A DNA stretch of 64,000 nt from an uncultured Prevotella sp. (lineage in GTDB: Bacteria > Bacteroidota > Bacteroidia > Bacteroidales > Bacteroidaceae), in NCBI GenBank assembly GCA_900553595.1, contig USEC01000005.1, forward strand, positions 7,755 to 71,754, read 5' to 3'. This document shows, piece by piece, positions 42,320 through 51,062 of this stretch. The number at the start of each line of letters is the position of its first letter. The stretch's first letter is position 1. The position numbers were made by a program, and so were the translations under genes. The notes below the pieces were generated by a model that was given only the letters and a program-made list of their open reading frames with translations, was not told where the DNA came from and searched no databases.

Positions 42320-43783
42320 CTATTTCTTCAGCACGGGATCGCAGGTGAGATTCACACCCAGTTTCTTGAATATCTTCTGATCGACATCACTCAGCATCAC
42401 CGTACAGTGCACCTGACAGCCGCGCAGTTTGGGCAGCTGTTCGAGGGCATGGAGACAGTTTTCGTCGCTGTCGGAGAGCACAGAGAGAGCCACGAGCACT
42501 TCGTCGGTGTGCAGACGCGGATTGCGTCCGCCCAGATAGTTTATCTTTGTGTGCTGAATGGGTTCAATCATCGACTGCGGAATGAGCTTCAGTTCATGGT
42601 CGATACCGGCCAGATGCTTGGTGACATTGAGCAGAAGGGCGGCGCTGCAACCGAGGAGCGCACTCGAATGAGCCGTTATCAAGGTGCCGTCCTCAAGCTC
42701 TATGGCAGCCGAAGTATGTCCCGTAACCTTCAGATTCTCCTTGGCTGCAACGGTGGCGCGGCGGAAGTCGGTGCTGATGCCCGCCTGACTGAACAGCATG
42801 CGTATCTTCGCCACCTCGGCTTCGTTGCATGCTCCGAGCGCAAGCTTGTTGGTAGCGGCATAGTAGCGACGCACAATCTCATCCTTGGAAGCCTCGCAGC
42901 ACACCTCATCGTCGCTGATGCAGAAGCCCACCATGTTCACTCCCATGTCCGTCGGCGACTTATACGGGTTGTAACCATAGATGCCTTCGAAGAGAGCTTT
43001 GAGTACAGGGAATATTTCTATATCACGGTTGTAGTTCACCGCAATCTTGTTGTAAGCCTCAAGATGGAACGGGTCGATCATGTTCACATCGTTAAGGTCG
43101 GCCGTTGCAGCCTCGTAAGCGATGTTCACGGGATGCTTCAAGGGCAGATTCCACACTGGGAAAGTCTCGAATTTGGCATATCCTGCCCTCACGCCGCGCT
43201 TGTTTTCGTTGTAGAGCTGGCTCAGACACACCGCCATCTTGCCGCTTCCGGGACCGGGGGCTGTGACGATGACGAGCGGACGCGTCGTCTCCACGAAGTC
43301 GTTCTTGCCGAATCCGTCGTCGGAGGCGATGAGTTTCACATCGTGCGGATAGCCGTCGATGAGGTAATGGCAATATGTTTTGATGCCGTCGCGCTCAAGA
43401 CGCTGGCGGAACGCTGCCGCCGCCGGCTGACCGTTGTAGTGGGTTATCACCACCGAGCCTACCATAAAGCCACGGTTCTGGAACTCGCTGCGCAGACGGA
43501 GCACATCCTCATCGTAAGTGATGCCAAGGTCGGCGCGTGTCTTGTTCTTCTCTATATCGGTGGCACTGATGACGATTACTATCTCGATGCTGTCGCTTAT
43601 CTTCTGGAACATGCGCAACTTGCTGTCGGGGAGAAAGCCCGGCAACACGCGGCTGGCATGATGGTCGTCGAAGAGTTTGCCTCCGAGTTCAAGATAAAGC
43701 TTGCCGTCAAACTGTGATATCCTTTCCTTAATGTGCTCTGACTGTATCTTCTGATACTTATCATTATCGAATCCTATTCTCAT
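42320..43783 (-). CDS. DUF1846 domain-containing protein
   Basis: 487 residues matching the DUF1846 family, of unknown function, across its length. Features include MRIGFDNDKYQKIQSEHIKE at the start, a P-loop-like TAPGPGSGKMAVCLSQLYNE near 174, PVWNLPLKHPVNIAYEAATA near 208, and NMVGFCISDDEVCCEASKDE near 288. It is cytoplasmic, with no membrane segment. The P-loop suggests nucleotide binding. The gene stands alone with a divergent promoter region shared with the deiminase gene (minus -7 box TAATTTTGC at 43802-43810). Confidence 0.88.
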   Translation of the reverse strand: MRIGFDNDKYQKIQSEHIKERISQFDGKLYLELGGKLFDDHHASRVLPGFLPDSKLRMFQKISDSIEIVIVISATDIEKNKTRADLGITYDEDVLRLRSEFQNRGFMVGSVVITHYNGQPAAAAFRQRLERDGIKTYCHYLIDGYPHDVKLIASDDGFGKNDFVETTRPLVIVTAPGPGSGKMAVCLSQLYNENKRGVRAGYAKFETFPVWNLPLKHPVNIAYEAATADLNDVNMIDPFHLEAYNKIAVNYNRDIEIFPVLKALFEGIYGYNPYKSPTDMGVNMVGFCISDDEVCCEASKDEIVRRYYAATNKLALGACNEAEVAKIRMLFSQAGISTDFRRATVAAKENLKVTGHTSAAIELEDGTLITAHSSALLGCSAALLLNVTKHLAGIDHELKLIPQSMIEPIQHTKINYLGGRNPRLHTDEVLVALSVLSDSDENCLHALEQLPKLRGCQVHCTVMLSDVDQKIFKKLGVNLTCDPVLKK

Positions 43784-43801
43784 ATTCCGCGTTTGTTTGA
43801 T

Positions 43802-43893
43802 GCAAAATTACAACTTTTCGGGCGTTTATCAGCATTATCATGCAAAAAAGAAAAGCTTAAAGTAAGTATGTGAACAAAAACCCGTAATTTTGC
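43802..43893. promoter_or_regulatory. Divergent promoter region DUF1846/agmatine deiminase
   Basis: Two TAATTTTGC boxes face apart: minus strand at 43810-43802 for DUF1846 and plus strand at 43885-43893 for the deiminase. Neither has a clear -33 box. Confidence 0.55.
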
Positions 43894-43916
43894 ATCAAAA
43901 TAATCTTCACGATATT

Positions 43917-44969
43917 ATGACAAAGCAGAACTACATATTCCCTGCCGAGTGGCACCGCCAGAGCTGCGTGCAACTCACATGGCCGCACGCCGATACCGAC
44001 TGGCAACCGTATCTCGACGAAATACAGGAGACCTTCGTACAGATAGCGAAAGCCGTAGCCCAATACGAGCGACTCATCATCGCCGCCATGAATACCGACG
44101 ATGTAAGAAGCCTGTTGGAGGAGAGTCTGACCGCTGAAGAGATGCAGCGCGTGAGCATATACGAATGCGACAACGACGACACCTGGGCCCGCGACCACGC
44201 CTTTATCACGCTCGTCGGCACGGAGAAAGACGCACCCTGCCGCCTGCTCGACTTCCGTTTCAACGGTTGGGGCGAGAAGTTCGACGCCGGAAAGGACAAC
44301 GCCATCAACCGCACCTTATATAATAAAGGTGTGTTCCACGGCTGCGAACGCATCGACTGCGACGACTTTGTGCTCGAAGGCGGGTCGGTAGAGAGCGACG
44401 GACAAGGCACCGTCCTCACCACAAGCGTGTGCCTCATGGCACCCAACCGCAACCAACCCATGACGCAGGACGAGGTGGAAGCGGTGCTGAAGGAACGGCT
44501 CTGCGCACGAAAGATAGTATGGCTCGACCACGGACAGCTCATAGGCGACGACACCGACGGGCATATCGACACCATAGCACGGCTCTGTCCAGGCAACACC
44601 GTGCTCTATGTGGGGTGCGACGACGATGCCGACCCGCAATACACCGACCTCAAATCTCTCGAGAAGCAGCTCCGGGAAGCCACCAACGCCGACGGCATTC
44701 CGTTCCGGCTGCTGCGTCTGCCCATGCCCGACGCAATACACTTCGACGGTGAACGGCTGCCCGCAACCTACGCAAACTTCCTCATTCTGAACGGAGCGGT
44801 AATCGTTCCCACCTACGACCAGCCCGACAACGACGCGCTGGCACTAAGTCTTGTCGCCGAAGCCTTCCCCGGCTACGACATCATCGGCATCGACTCACGC
44901 ATCATAATACGCCAACACGGTTCCATACACTGCCTCACGATGCAGTACCCCGAAGAGGTGAACGTGTGA
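43917..44969 (+). CDS. aguA: Agmatine deiminase family protein
   Basis: 350 residues from MTKQNYIFPA. Guanidino-group-modifying fold with the catalytic set visible: ECDNDDTWARDHAFI near 89, GDDTDGHIDTIAR near 210, and the nucleophilic cysteine in GSIHCLTMQYPEE at the very C-terminus. Agmatine deiminase converts agmatine to N-carbamoylputrescine in putrescine synthesis. The peptidyl-arginine deiminase family shares these motifs, but there is no signal peptide or extra domain, favouring the cytoplasmic enzyme. The amidase that usually accompanies it is not adjacent. Confidence 0.88.
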   Translation: MTKQNYIFPAEWHRQSCVQLTWPHADTDWQPYLDEIQETFVQIAKAVAQYERLIIAAMNTDDVRSLLEESLTAEEMQRVSIYECDNDDTWARDHAFITLVGTEKDAPCRLLDFRFNGWGEKFDAGKDNAINRTLYNKGVFHGCERIDCDDFVLEGGSVESDGQGTVLTTSVCLMAPNRNQPMTQDEVEAVLKERLCARKIVWLDHGQLIGDDTDGHIDTIARLCPGNTVLYVGCDDDADPQYTDLKSLEKQLREATNADGIPFRLLRLPMPDAIHFDGERLPATYANFLILNGAVIVPTYDQPDNDALALSLVAEAFPGYDIIGIDSRIIIRQHGSIHCLTMQYPEEVNV

Positions 44970-45029
44970 CGACAGCGGCTGCCTACACCGGCGGCGCACA
45001 AACCGTTTCTTCATGAAATCCTTATAGTT

Positions 45030-46118
45030 ATGAAAAAGAAAGAACTTTGCTACATAGCGATTGTAGCCATATTGGGCATCTCCCTGCTGTTGGGATTCGC
45101 CGTAGAAGTGTTTGGTATTGATTTGGGCAAAGCAGCATGGGCGGCGCAATGGGTGTCGTCGCCCGTCGCACTCGCCATTGGTTTTGCCTTCGCCCTGACT
45201 TTGGGCAAGGCTTTCCCCGACTTCAACCGGACGATGTCAAAGAAGCTTTTGCAGTATTCCGTCATAGGTCTCGGATTCGGAATGAATGTCAATAAAGCCC
45301 TGGCATCGGGTTCCGAAGGCATGATGTTCACCATTGTCAGCGTGTTCGGCACCCTCGCCTTGGGTTGGCTGTATGGCAGAAAGCTGCTGAAAGTGGATTG
45401 GCAGACAAGCTATCTGCTCTCGTCCGGAACCGCAATATGCGGCGGTTCGGCAATAGCCGCCGTCGGTCCAGTCATCAAGGCAAAGGCCGAGAGCATGTCA
45501 GTGGCTCTGGGTGTGGTGTTTATACTTAATGCCATCGCCCTGTTCATGTTCCCGTCCATCGGCGACGCACTGGGAATGACGATGAAACAGTTCGGCATGT
45601 GGGCGGCAATAGCCATCCACGACACCTCGTCGGTAGTGGGAGCAGGCGCCGCCTACGACCAGATGCACCCGGAAGCAGTGCTCTCACAGGGCGTGAGCGC
45701 ACTTGAAGTGGCGACAACAATCAAGCTCACCCGTGCGCTTTGGATAGTAGTCATCGCACTCATCACCCCCTTCTTCTTCCGCAGCAAGCTTGGCGCAGCG
45801 TCGGAAGGGCAGGCAAAACCGTGGTACAAATGCGTACCGCGCTTCATTATATGGTTTGTCGTGGCGATACTTTTCAACACCTATATCCTCAGCAACGCCT
45901 CGCTTCTTGGCGACAGCGCAGCAGCAACGGGCGGCGAATTCAGCGGCGCCGTAAACAAGCTGGCAAAGCATCTCATCACTCTTTCGCTCTTCTTCATCGG
46001 AGCGTCGCTCACGAAAGAGACACTGCGCAGCGTAGGCATACGTCCACTTGTGCAGGGCGTCCTGCTCTGGATAAGCATCAGCGTGATAAGCCTCGGCTAC
46101 ATCTTCTGGGTGGAATGA
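45030..46118 (+). CDS. YeiH-family putative sulfate exporter
   Basis: 362 residues with about ten membrane segments and the family's conserved patches: LLQYSVIGLGFGMNV near 73, LLSSGTAICGGSAIAAVGPV near 129, AAIAIHDTSSVVGAGAAY near 192, and LFFIGASLTKETLRSVG near 318. Members (UPF0324) are annotated as sulfate exporters from limited data in other bacteria; substrate here is unproven. It lies 60 bp downstream of the deiminase gene and could share its transcript, though no functional link is clear. Confidence 0.85.
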   Translation: MKKKELCYIAIVAILGISLLLGFAVEVFGIDLGKAAWAAQWVSSPVALAIGFAFALTLGKAFPDFNRTMSKKLLQYSVIGLGFGMNVNKALASGSEGMMFTIVSVFGTLALGWLYGRKLLKVDWQTSYLLSSGTAICGGSAIAAVGPVIKAKAESMSVALGVVFILNAIALFMFPSIGDALGMTMKQFGMWAAIAIHDTSSVVGAGAAYDQMHPEAVLSQGVSALEVATTIKLTRALWIVVIALITPFFFRSKLGAASEGQAKPWYKCVPRFIIWFVVAILFNTYILSNASLLGDSAAATGGEFSGAVNKLAKHLITLSLFFIGASLTKETLRSVGIRPLVQGVLLWISISVISLGYIFWVE

Positions 46119-46193
46119 CGCCCCTCCGCCTCAGGAAACGCTGTTGATATAATTCTTTTTCACATTTGAGACTCAATGTTTTAACACGTTTTA

Positions 46194-46226
46194 TTTGTAC
46201 ATTAAAGCCTTTATCCGTATATTTGC
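46194..46226 (+). promoter_or_regulatory. Rubredoxin promoter
   Basis: TTTG (46194-46197), 20 bp, TATATTTGC (46218-46226), a full consensus promoter about 100 bp before the ATG. Confidence 0.75.
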
Positions 46227-46326
46227 AGAACCGGTATGTATGGCAACCGTCTGCTGAAAAGGACTCCATACGGCCGGCATGAGACAGAACACATATTATA
46301 AAAACAACAGAAAAATTACAACAGCT

Positions 46327-46488
46327 ATGAAAAAGTATGTATGCGACGTATGCGGATGGGAATACGACCCCGCAATAGGCGACCCTGAAAACGGCATCGA
46401 GCCGGGCACAGATTTCAACGACATACCATCCGATTGGGTATGCCCGCTGTGCGGAGTGGGAAAAGAAGAATTCAGCGTTGTGGAATAA
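46327..46488 (+). CDS. Rubredoxin
   Basis: 53 residues from [10 protein letters not shown] at 46327. The two iron-binding CxxC loops are present ([12 protein letters not shown] and [13 protein letters not shown]), binding one Fe in an Fe(Cys)4 site. The length and the aromatic core are canonical. Small electron carrier, often feeding rubrerythrin or superoxide reductase in anaerobes; no such partner lies beside it. It has its own promoter and terminator, so it is a single-gene unit. Confidence 0.95.
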   Translation: MKKYVCDVCGWEYDPAIGDPENGIEPGTDFNDIPSDWVCPLCGVGKEEFSVVE

Positions 46489-46517
46489 ACGCCACACCAT
46501 TTGAACATAAAGAAAGG

Positions 46518-46556
46518 ATGCCCAGGCATGACGGAAGTCGTGTCTGGGCATTTTTC
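46518..46556 (+). terminator. Rubredoxin terminator
   Basis: ATGCCCAG and CTGGGCAT stem with an inner TGAC/GTCGT extension, followed by TTTTT. Confidence 0.85.
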
Positions 46557-46660
46557 ATCGCCCGACGAAACACAGCCAACAGTGATTCCGGAAAAGAACC
46601 GCCGCGCGTTGTCCGACAAGCAATAACACCATTGATTTTCAAGCACATACACACTGCCTT

Positions 46661-46750
46661 AAAAAGAAGCCTTGTTTTGCCCACAAACAAGCCTTCTTTG
46701 CACTCCAAACAAGCCTTGTTTGCAACCAAAAGAAGCCTTGTTTGAAAACC
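46661..46750. repeat. Palindrome array G (4 units, 22-bp period)
   Basis: Cores begin at 46663, 46685, 46707 and 46729 (AAAGAAGCCTTGTTT, AAACAAGCCTTCTTT, AAACAAGCCTTGTTT, AAAGAAGCCTTGTTT), ending in GAAAACC. Confidence 0.9.
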
Positions 46751-46860
46751 AAGCATATTGCATCGTCAACGCTACCCACAGACGGCACATCACAACAAAC
46801 ACATAACCGACCGTAAAAACGCCCAAAATACACAAAAAACAAACTTTTGTTTGCAAAAAT

Positions 46861-46892
46861 TTTGGCAATTAAAAAAATATCGTTACCTTTGC
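46861..46892 (+). promoter_or_regulatory. tRNA-Phe promoter
   Basis: TTTG (46861-46864), 19 bp, TACCTTTGC (46884-46892), 21 bp upstream of the tRNA. Confidence 0.8.
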
Positions 46893-46913
46893 ACTCGCAA
46901 AAGAAAAACAGTT

Positions 46914-46986
46914 GGTGCCATAGCTCAGTTGGTAGAGCAAAGGACTGAAAATCCTTGTGTCCCCGGTTCGATTCCTGGTGGTACCA
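46914..46986 (+). tRNA. tRNA-Phe (anticodon GAA)
   Basis: 73-nt cloverleaf. The acceptor GGTGCCA pairs with TGGTACC, the D arm is GCTC...GAGC, the anticodon stem-loop GGACTGAAAATCC carries GAA, and the T arm contains GGTTCGATTCC. The discriminator is A at 46986 and no CCA is encoded. A terminator follows immediately. It stands 28 kb from the Phe-regulated pheA operon. Confidence 0.96.
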
Positions 46987-46993
46987 CACTAAG

Positions 46994-47029
46994 AAGGAGT
47001 CACTTGAAAAAGTGGCTCCTTTCTTTTTT
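46994..47029 (+). terminator. tRNA-Phe terminator
   Basis: AAGGAGTCACTT pairs with AAGTGGCTCCTT around GAAA, followed by TCTTTTTT. Confidence 0.88.
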
Positions 47030-47149
47030 ACATATACGGACATCACCATATTCTCAAAATTTCGCACAAAAGAACATGGTTTCTCAATTATTCTTTTTAC
47101 CTTTGTCAAGATACATTTTCACGGAAGTTCCTAAACTCTAATAAAGAAT

Positions 47150-48433
47150 ATGAAAAAACTGATTTCCATTTTAGTTTGTATAACAATAAGTGTAGTAGCA
47201 TTCGCCATTGAAACAAACAGCAACTTCGGATTCAAAAGGCAGAATACAGAAAAAGAATACCAGCAATACGTCGGACAGTCAATAGTTATACGACGCCCTC
47301 ATGGATTTTCAGAAACATGGAAAGGAACAGGCCTACATCACTTGAACAACTTTTACGGAAAGACCTTTATCATCAGAAAGGTCAAAGTGAAGAGTGCAAT
47401 AAAGGAAAACATACCCGTACAATGTATAACCATAAAGGCATACGAACAGGACACTAAACGAATTACAAGCTTCTGCGCTTACGACAGCCCGTCAGACCCG
47501 ACAGGAGAAATTCTGACAGCTAAGGAATTGCCGTTCATCGAACATCTGCCGGTATTCTTCAGCAAGACCTTTTCCGATTTTGTCAATAGTCAAAGAAACA
47601 GACTTATCACCAACCCTTTGGTAAAAGAAAGTTACAGAATAACCGACTTGTTTATAGGAAAAGACTCCGACAAGAACGCTGCTACTGCAACAATCAATGC
47701 CAGAATAAAGAGCACGGAGACAGGCGAAATTTCCACATTCCCCTATTCTGAAATAGACACCCAACCATTCAGTTATGCATTGAAAATGACACATAACCCT
47801 ATACTTGAACGTGTGGAAAAGCCCTTGGATTCCAGCAAACGATATGGAGAAATTACAACCATACAAGATGAAGGATTGACAAAGTTTTCGTTTAAAGACA
47901 ATACAATCGCAGCTTTAACATTTTGCATGGACGACAAATTCGTATTCAAACTTGACAACATATCAGACCACTCCATAAAAATTTTATGGGACGATGCAAG
48001 CTATGTTGATATGAATGGAGTCACATCAAAAATCATGCATACGACCATAAAATATTCAGAACGCTCCAACCATCAAACTCCTACGACTATCATAAGTGGT
48101 GCAAGTCTCCTCGATTGTGCATTGCCTATCAACAATGTGTACTTGGATGAGACCTTAAATACAAAATATATCAACCATAAAAGTTATTCACATACGCTCG
48201 GACTTTTCACTATGACGACAACATATCTAACTGTTGAAGACGTATGGAAAACCCGACCACTCATTCCAACAGGTTTTGAAACACAATCGCTTACGGGCAA
48301 AAAGCTTCGCCTCATGCTGCCAATCGAAGTCAAAGGAGTGGTGAATGAATACACTTTTATATTTAACATAGAATCGGAATACGCCCACCCGGAGCTGCTC
48401 AACATAGACAAAAAGAAATATTATTCAATGTGA
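47150..48433 (+). CDS. Hypothetical secreted protein, AT-rich
   Basis: 427 residues with a signal peptide of about 20 (MKKLISILVCITISVVAFAI). The mature part is rich in lysine, threonine and asparagine and looks beta-rich (YVGQSIVIRRPHGFSETWKG; KFVFKLDNISDHSIKILWDD), with no motif I recognise. Its codons are visibly more A/T-rich than those of its neighbours and it sits immediately after a tRNA gene. That suggests it was acquired or is evolving under different constraints. A -7-like box TACCTTTG is at 47098-47105 and a terminator follows at 48447. Confidence 0.65.
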   Translation: MKKLISILVCITISVVAFAIETNSNFGFKRQNTEKEYQQYVGQSIVIRRPHGFSETWKGTGLHHLNNFYGKTFIIRKVKVKSAIKENIPVQCITIKAYEQDTKRITSFCAYDSPSDPTGEILTAKELPFIEHLPVFFSKTFSDFVNSQRNRLITNPLVKESYRITDLFIGKDSDKNAATATINARIKSTETGEISTFPYSEIDTQPFSYALKMTHNPILERVEKPLDSSKRYGEITTIQDEGLTKFSFKDNTIAALTFCMDDKFVFKLDNISDHSIKILWDDASYVDMNGVTSKIMHTTIKYSERSNHQTPTTIISGASLLDCALPINNVYLDETLNTKYINHKSYSHTLGLFTMTTTYLTVEDVWKTRPLIPTGFETQSLTGKKLRLMLPIEVKGVVNEYTFIFNIESEYAHPELLNIDKKKYYSM

Positions 48434-48446
48434 TTCCACTATAAAA

Positions 48447-48481
48447 AACGAGTTATTCAGTAATGAACAACTCGTTTTTTT
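48447..48481 (+). terminator. Terminator after the AT-rich gene
   Basis: AACGAGTT/AACTCGTT stem with a 14-nt loop and a run of seven T. Confidence 0.85.
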
Positions 48482-48527
48482 GTGCTCAAAACATACTGCC
48501 ACACATTAATAATATAGCGAAAATGAG

Positions 48528-48536
48528 TACCTTTGC
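48528..48536 (+). promoter_or_regulatory. -7 box at the mutS2 start (near-leaderless)
   Basis: TACCTTTGC followed by only ACC before the mutS2 ATG at 48540. No clear -33 box. Confidence 0.5.
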
Positions 48537-48539
48537 ACC

Positions 48540-51062
48540 ATGATTTATCCGAATAACTTTGAAAACAAGATACAGTTCAATGAGATACGCTCATTGCTGA
48601 AAGGCTATTGCCTGTGCCGGCTGGGCAAGGACAAGGTGGACGAAATGGCTTTCACCGACGACGCCGGACGCATAAACACGCTGCTAAGACAAACCAGAGA
48701 GTTCAGAAGACTGCAGGAAGAGGCCGACGACTTCCCGTTGCAATTCTTCTTCGACATGCGTGAATCGATAAAGCGCATACGCATAGAAGGCACACATCTC
48801 GAAGAGAACGAAATCTTCGACCTGCGCCGTTCGCTTGAAACGATAGCCGCCATCGTGCGCTTTCTCGGCAGAAGCGACGACAACGGCAACTACAACTACC
48901 CCACTCTGCAAACTCTCACCGAAGGCGTACTAACATTCGCCGACATCATACGACGCATCGACCAGATACTCGACAAGTACGGACACATAAAGGACAGCGC
49001 CTCGCCACGGCTCGCAGAGATACGCTCGCAGCTGCAAAAGGCAGAAGGAAGCGTCTCCCGCACACTCAACAACATACTGCGGGCAGCACAGAGCGAAGGA
49101 CTCATCGAGAAGGATGTGACACCCACTCTGCGCGACGGCCGACTCGTAGTACCAATAGCCCCGGCACTGAAACGGCGCATAAAGGGCATCGTACACGACG
49201 AGTCATCGACAGGAAAGACCGTGTTTGTGGAGCCTAACGAAGTGGTGGAAGCCAACAACCGCATACGGGAACTCGAAGCAGACGAACGCCGTGAGATAAT
49301 AGTGATACTCACCGAGTTTACAAAACTCGTGCGGCCGCACATCGACGACATCATCAACGCCTACCGTCTGCTTGCCGAAGTCGATTTCATACGGGCACGC
49401 GCCGAACTGGCACGGACTACCAACGCCATCGAACCCACAGTAGAAAACCAGCCCCTTATGGACTGGATTACGGCACGACACCCGCTGCTATGGCTCGCAC
49501 TGAAGAAGCAGGACAAGCCCATCGTACCACTCGACATCACACTGACACGCGACAGTCACATCCTCATAATATCTGGTCCCAATGCCGGCGGCAAGTCGGT
49601 GTGCCTCAAGACAGTGGGTCTGCTGCAATACATGTTGCAGTGCGGACTCTCCATCCCCGTGAGCGAACGCTCCAAAACAGGCGTGTTCCACGACGTGATG
49701 ATAGACATAGGCGACGAGCAAAGCATCGAGAACGACCTCTCGACCTACTCCTCACACCTGCTCAACATGAAGAACATGATGCGGCAGGCAGGCGACGCCA
49801 CACTGCTGCTGATTGACGAATTCGGCACAGGCACCGAGCCGCAGATAGGCGGAGCGATGGCAGAAGCCGTGCTGTGCCAGTTTGTAAAGAAGCACGCATG
49901 GGGCGTAATCACCACCCACTATCAGAACCTCAAGCACTTTGCCGACTCGCATGAGGGCATAGCCAACGGTGCAATGCTCTACGACCGCCACGAGATGCGG
50001 CCGCTGTTCCAGCTCGCCATAGGTCAGCCAGGCTCTTCGTTCGCCATAGAGATAGCCCGCAAGACGGGCATTCCCGACGAGGTGATACGCCAAGCAAGCG
50101 ACATCGTAGGCTCCGACTACATACAAAGCGACAAATATCTGCAGGACATTGTGCGAGACAAACGCTATTGGGAGAACAAAAGGCAGAACGTGCACCAGCG
50201 CGAAAAAGACCTGGAGAAGACCATAGCAAAGTATGAGGAAGAAATAAAGGAACTCGACCGCAAGCGGAAGGAGATACTGCGGCAGGCAAAGGAACAGGCG
50301 CAGGAACTGCTGAAGGAAAGCAACCGTAACATAGAGAACACCATTCGCGAAATACGCGAATGCCAGGCCGAGAAGGAAGAGACAAAGCGTCTGCGCGAAG
50401 AACTGAACGCCTTCAAGACCGATGTGAACGAGATAGACACAAAACAGAACGACGACCTCATAGAAAAGAAAATGAGGCAGATAATGGAACGTAAGGAACG
50501 CCGCGAAAAAAGAAAGAAGGAAAAGAAGGAAAACAGCACCAAACCTGCCGCCACACAGGCTCCCACCCTGCCGTCGGCAACACCTTCTTCGGCAAGACAG
50601 GCGTTCGCCGTGGGCGACACAGTGCGCATGCGCGGACTCACAACAGTGGGAACCGTGGAGACAACCGACGGCAAACAATGCACCGTAGTGTTCGGCGATG
50701 TGCGCACGAAAGTGCCTTCGTCACGACTCGAACACACTACAAAACCTGTAGAGTCGAGCCGTCCCGCCACCTTCGGCATAAGCCGCGAGACACGCCAGAC
50801 GATAGACAGTCACAAGCTGAACTTCCATCAAGACCTCGACGTGAGGGGTATGCGGGGCGACGAAGCACTCAACGCCGTGCAGCACTTCATTGACGATGCC
50901 ATACTCGTGGGAATGTCGCGGGTGCGCATCCTGCACGGCAAAGGCAACGGAATACTGCGCCAGCTCATACGCCAGTACCTGAATTCAGTGCCAAATGTCA
51001 TCGGGTGCAAGGACGAACATGTGCAGTTTGGCGGCGCCGGCATAACGGTGGTGGACTTCTAA
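48540..51062 (+). CDS. mutS2: Endonuclease MutS2
   Basis: 840 residues. The N-terminal MutS core and clamp are followed by the ATPase domain (Walker A ISGPNAGGKSVCLKTVG near 344, Walker B LLLIDEFGTGTEP near 423, then THYQNLKHFADS). A long charged coiled coil lies at about 530-680, and the C-terminal Smr nuclease domain has LDVRGMRGDEALNAVQHFID near 767 and RILHGKGNGILRQLI near 800. It has no mismatch-recognition domain, as expected for MutS2. In other bacteria the family suppresses recombination or rescues collided ribosomes. The promoter box is only 3 bp before the start codon. Confidence 0.95.
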   Translation: MIYPNNFENKIQFNEIRSLLKGYCLCRLGKDKVDEMAFTDDAGRINTLLRQTREFRRLQEEADDFPLQFFFDMRESIKRIRIEGTHLEENEIFDLRRSLETIAAIVRFLGRSDDNGNYNYPTLQTLTEGVLTFADIIRRIDQILDKYGHIKDSASPRLAEIRSQLQKAEGSVSRTLNNILRAAQSEGLIEKDVTPTLRDGRLVVPIAPALKRRIKGIVHDESSTGKTVFVEPNEVVEANNRIRELEADERREIIVILTEFTKLVRPHIDDIINAYRLLAEVDFIRARAELARTTNAIEPTVENQPLMDWITARHPLLWLALKKQDKPIVPLDITLTRDSHILIISGPNAGGKSVCLKTVGLLQYMLQCGLSIPVSERSKTGVFHDVMIDIGDEQSIENDLSTYSSHLLNMKNMMRQAGDATLLLIDEFGTGTEPQIGGAMAEAVLCQFVKKHAWGVITTHYQNLKHFADSHEGIANGAMLYDRHEMRPLFQLAIGQPGSSFAIEIARKTGIPDEVIRQASDIVGSDYIQSDKYLQDIVRDKRYWENKRQNVHQREKDLEKTIAKYEEEIKELDRKRKEILRQAKEQAQELLKESNRNIENTIREIRECQAEKEETKRLREELNAFKTDVNEIDTKQNDDLIEKKMRQIMERKERREKRKKEKKENSTKPAATQAPTLPSATPSSARQAFAVGDTVRMRGLTTVGTVETTDGKQCTVVFGDVRTKVPSSRLEHTTKPVESSRPATFGISRETRQTIDSHKLNFHQDLDVRGMRGDEALNAVQHFIDDAILVGMSRVRILHGKGNGILRQLIRQYLNSVPNVIGCKDEHVQFGGAGITVVDF

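Larger units (their letters stand above)
46489..46913. other. Intergenic region rubredoxin-tRNA-Phe
   Basis: Contains the rubredoxin terminator (46518-46556), palindrome array G (46661-46750) and the tRNA promoter (46861-46892). No protein gene is supported. Confidence 0.65.

Noticed and set aside
43917..44969. Peptidyl-arginine deiminase (PPAD-like virulence factor)
   Set aside because: No signal peptide, no Ig-like or sorting domain, and the length matches agmatine deiminase.
46914..48500. Integration site with att repeats at tRNA-Phe
   Set aside because: No duplicate of the tRNA 3' end and no integrase found downstream; only the base composition is suggestive.
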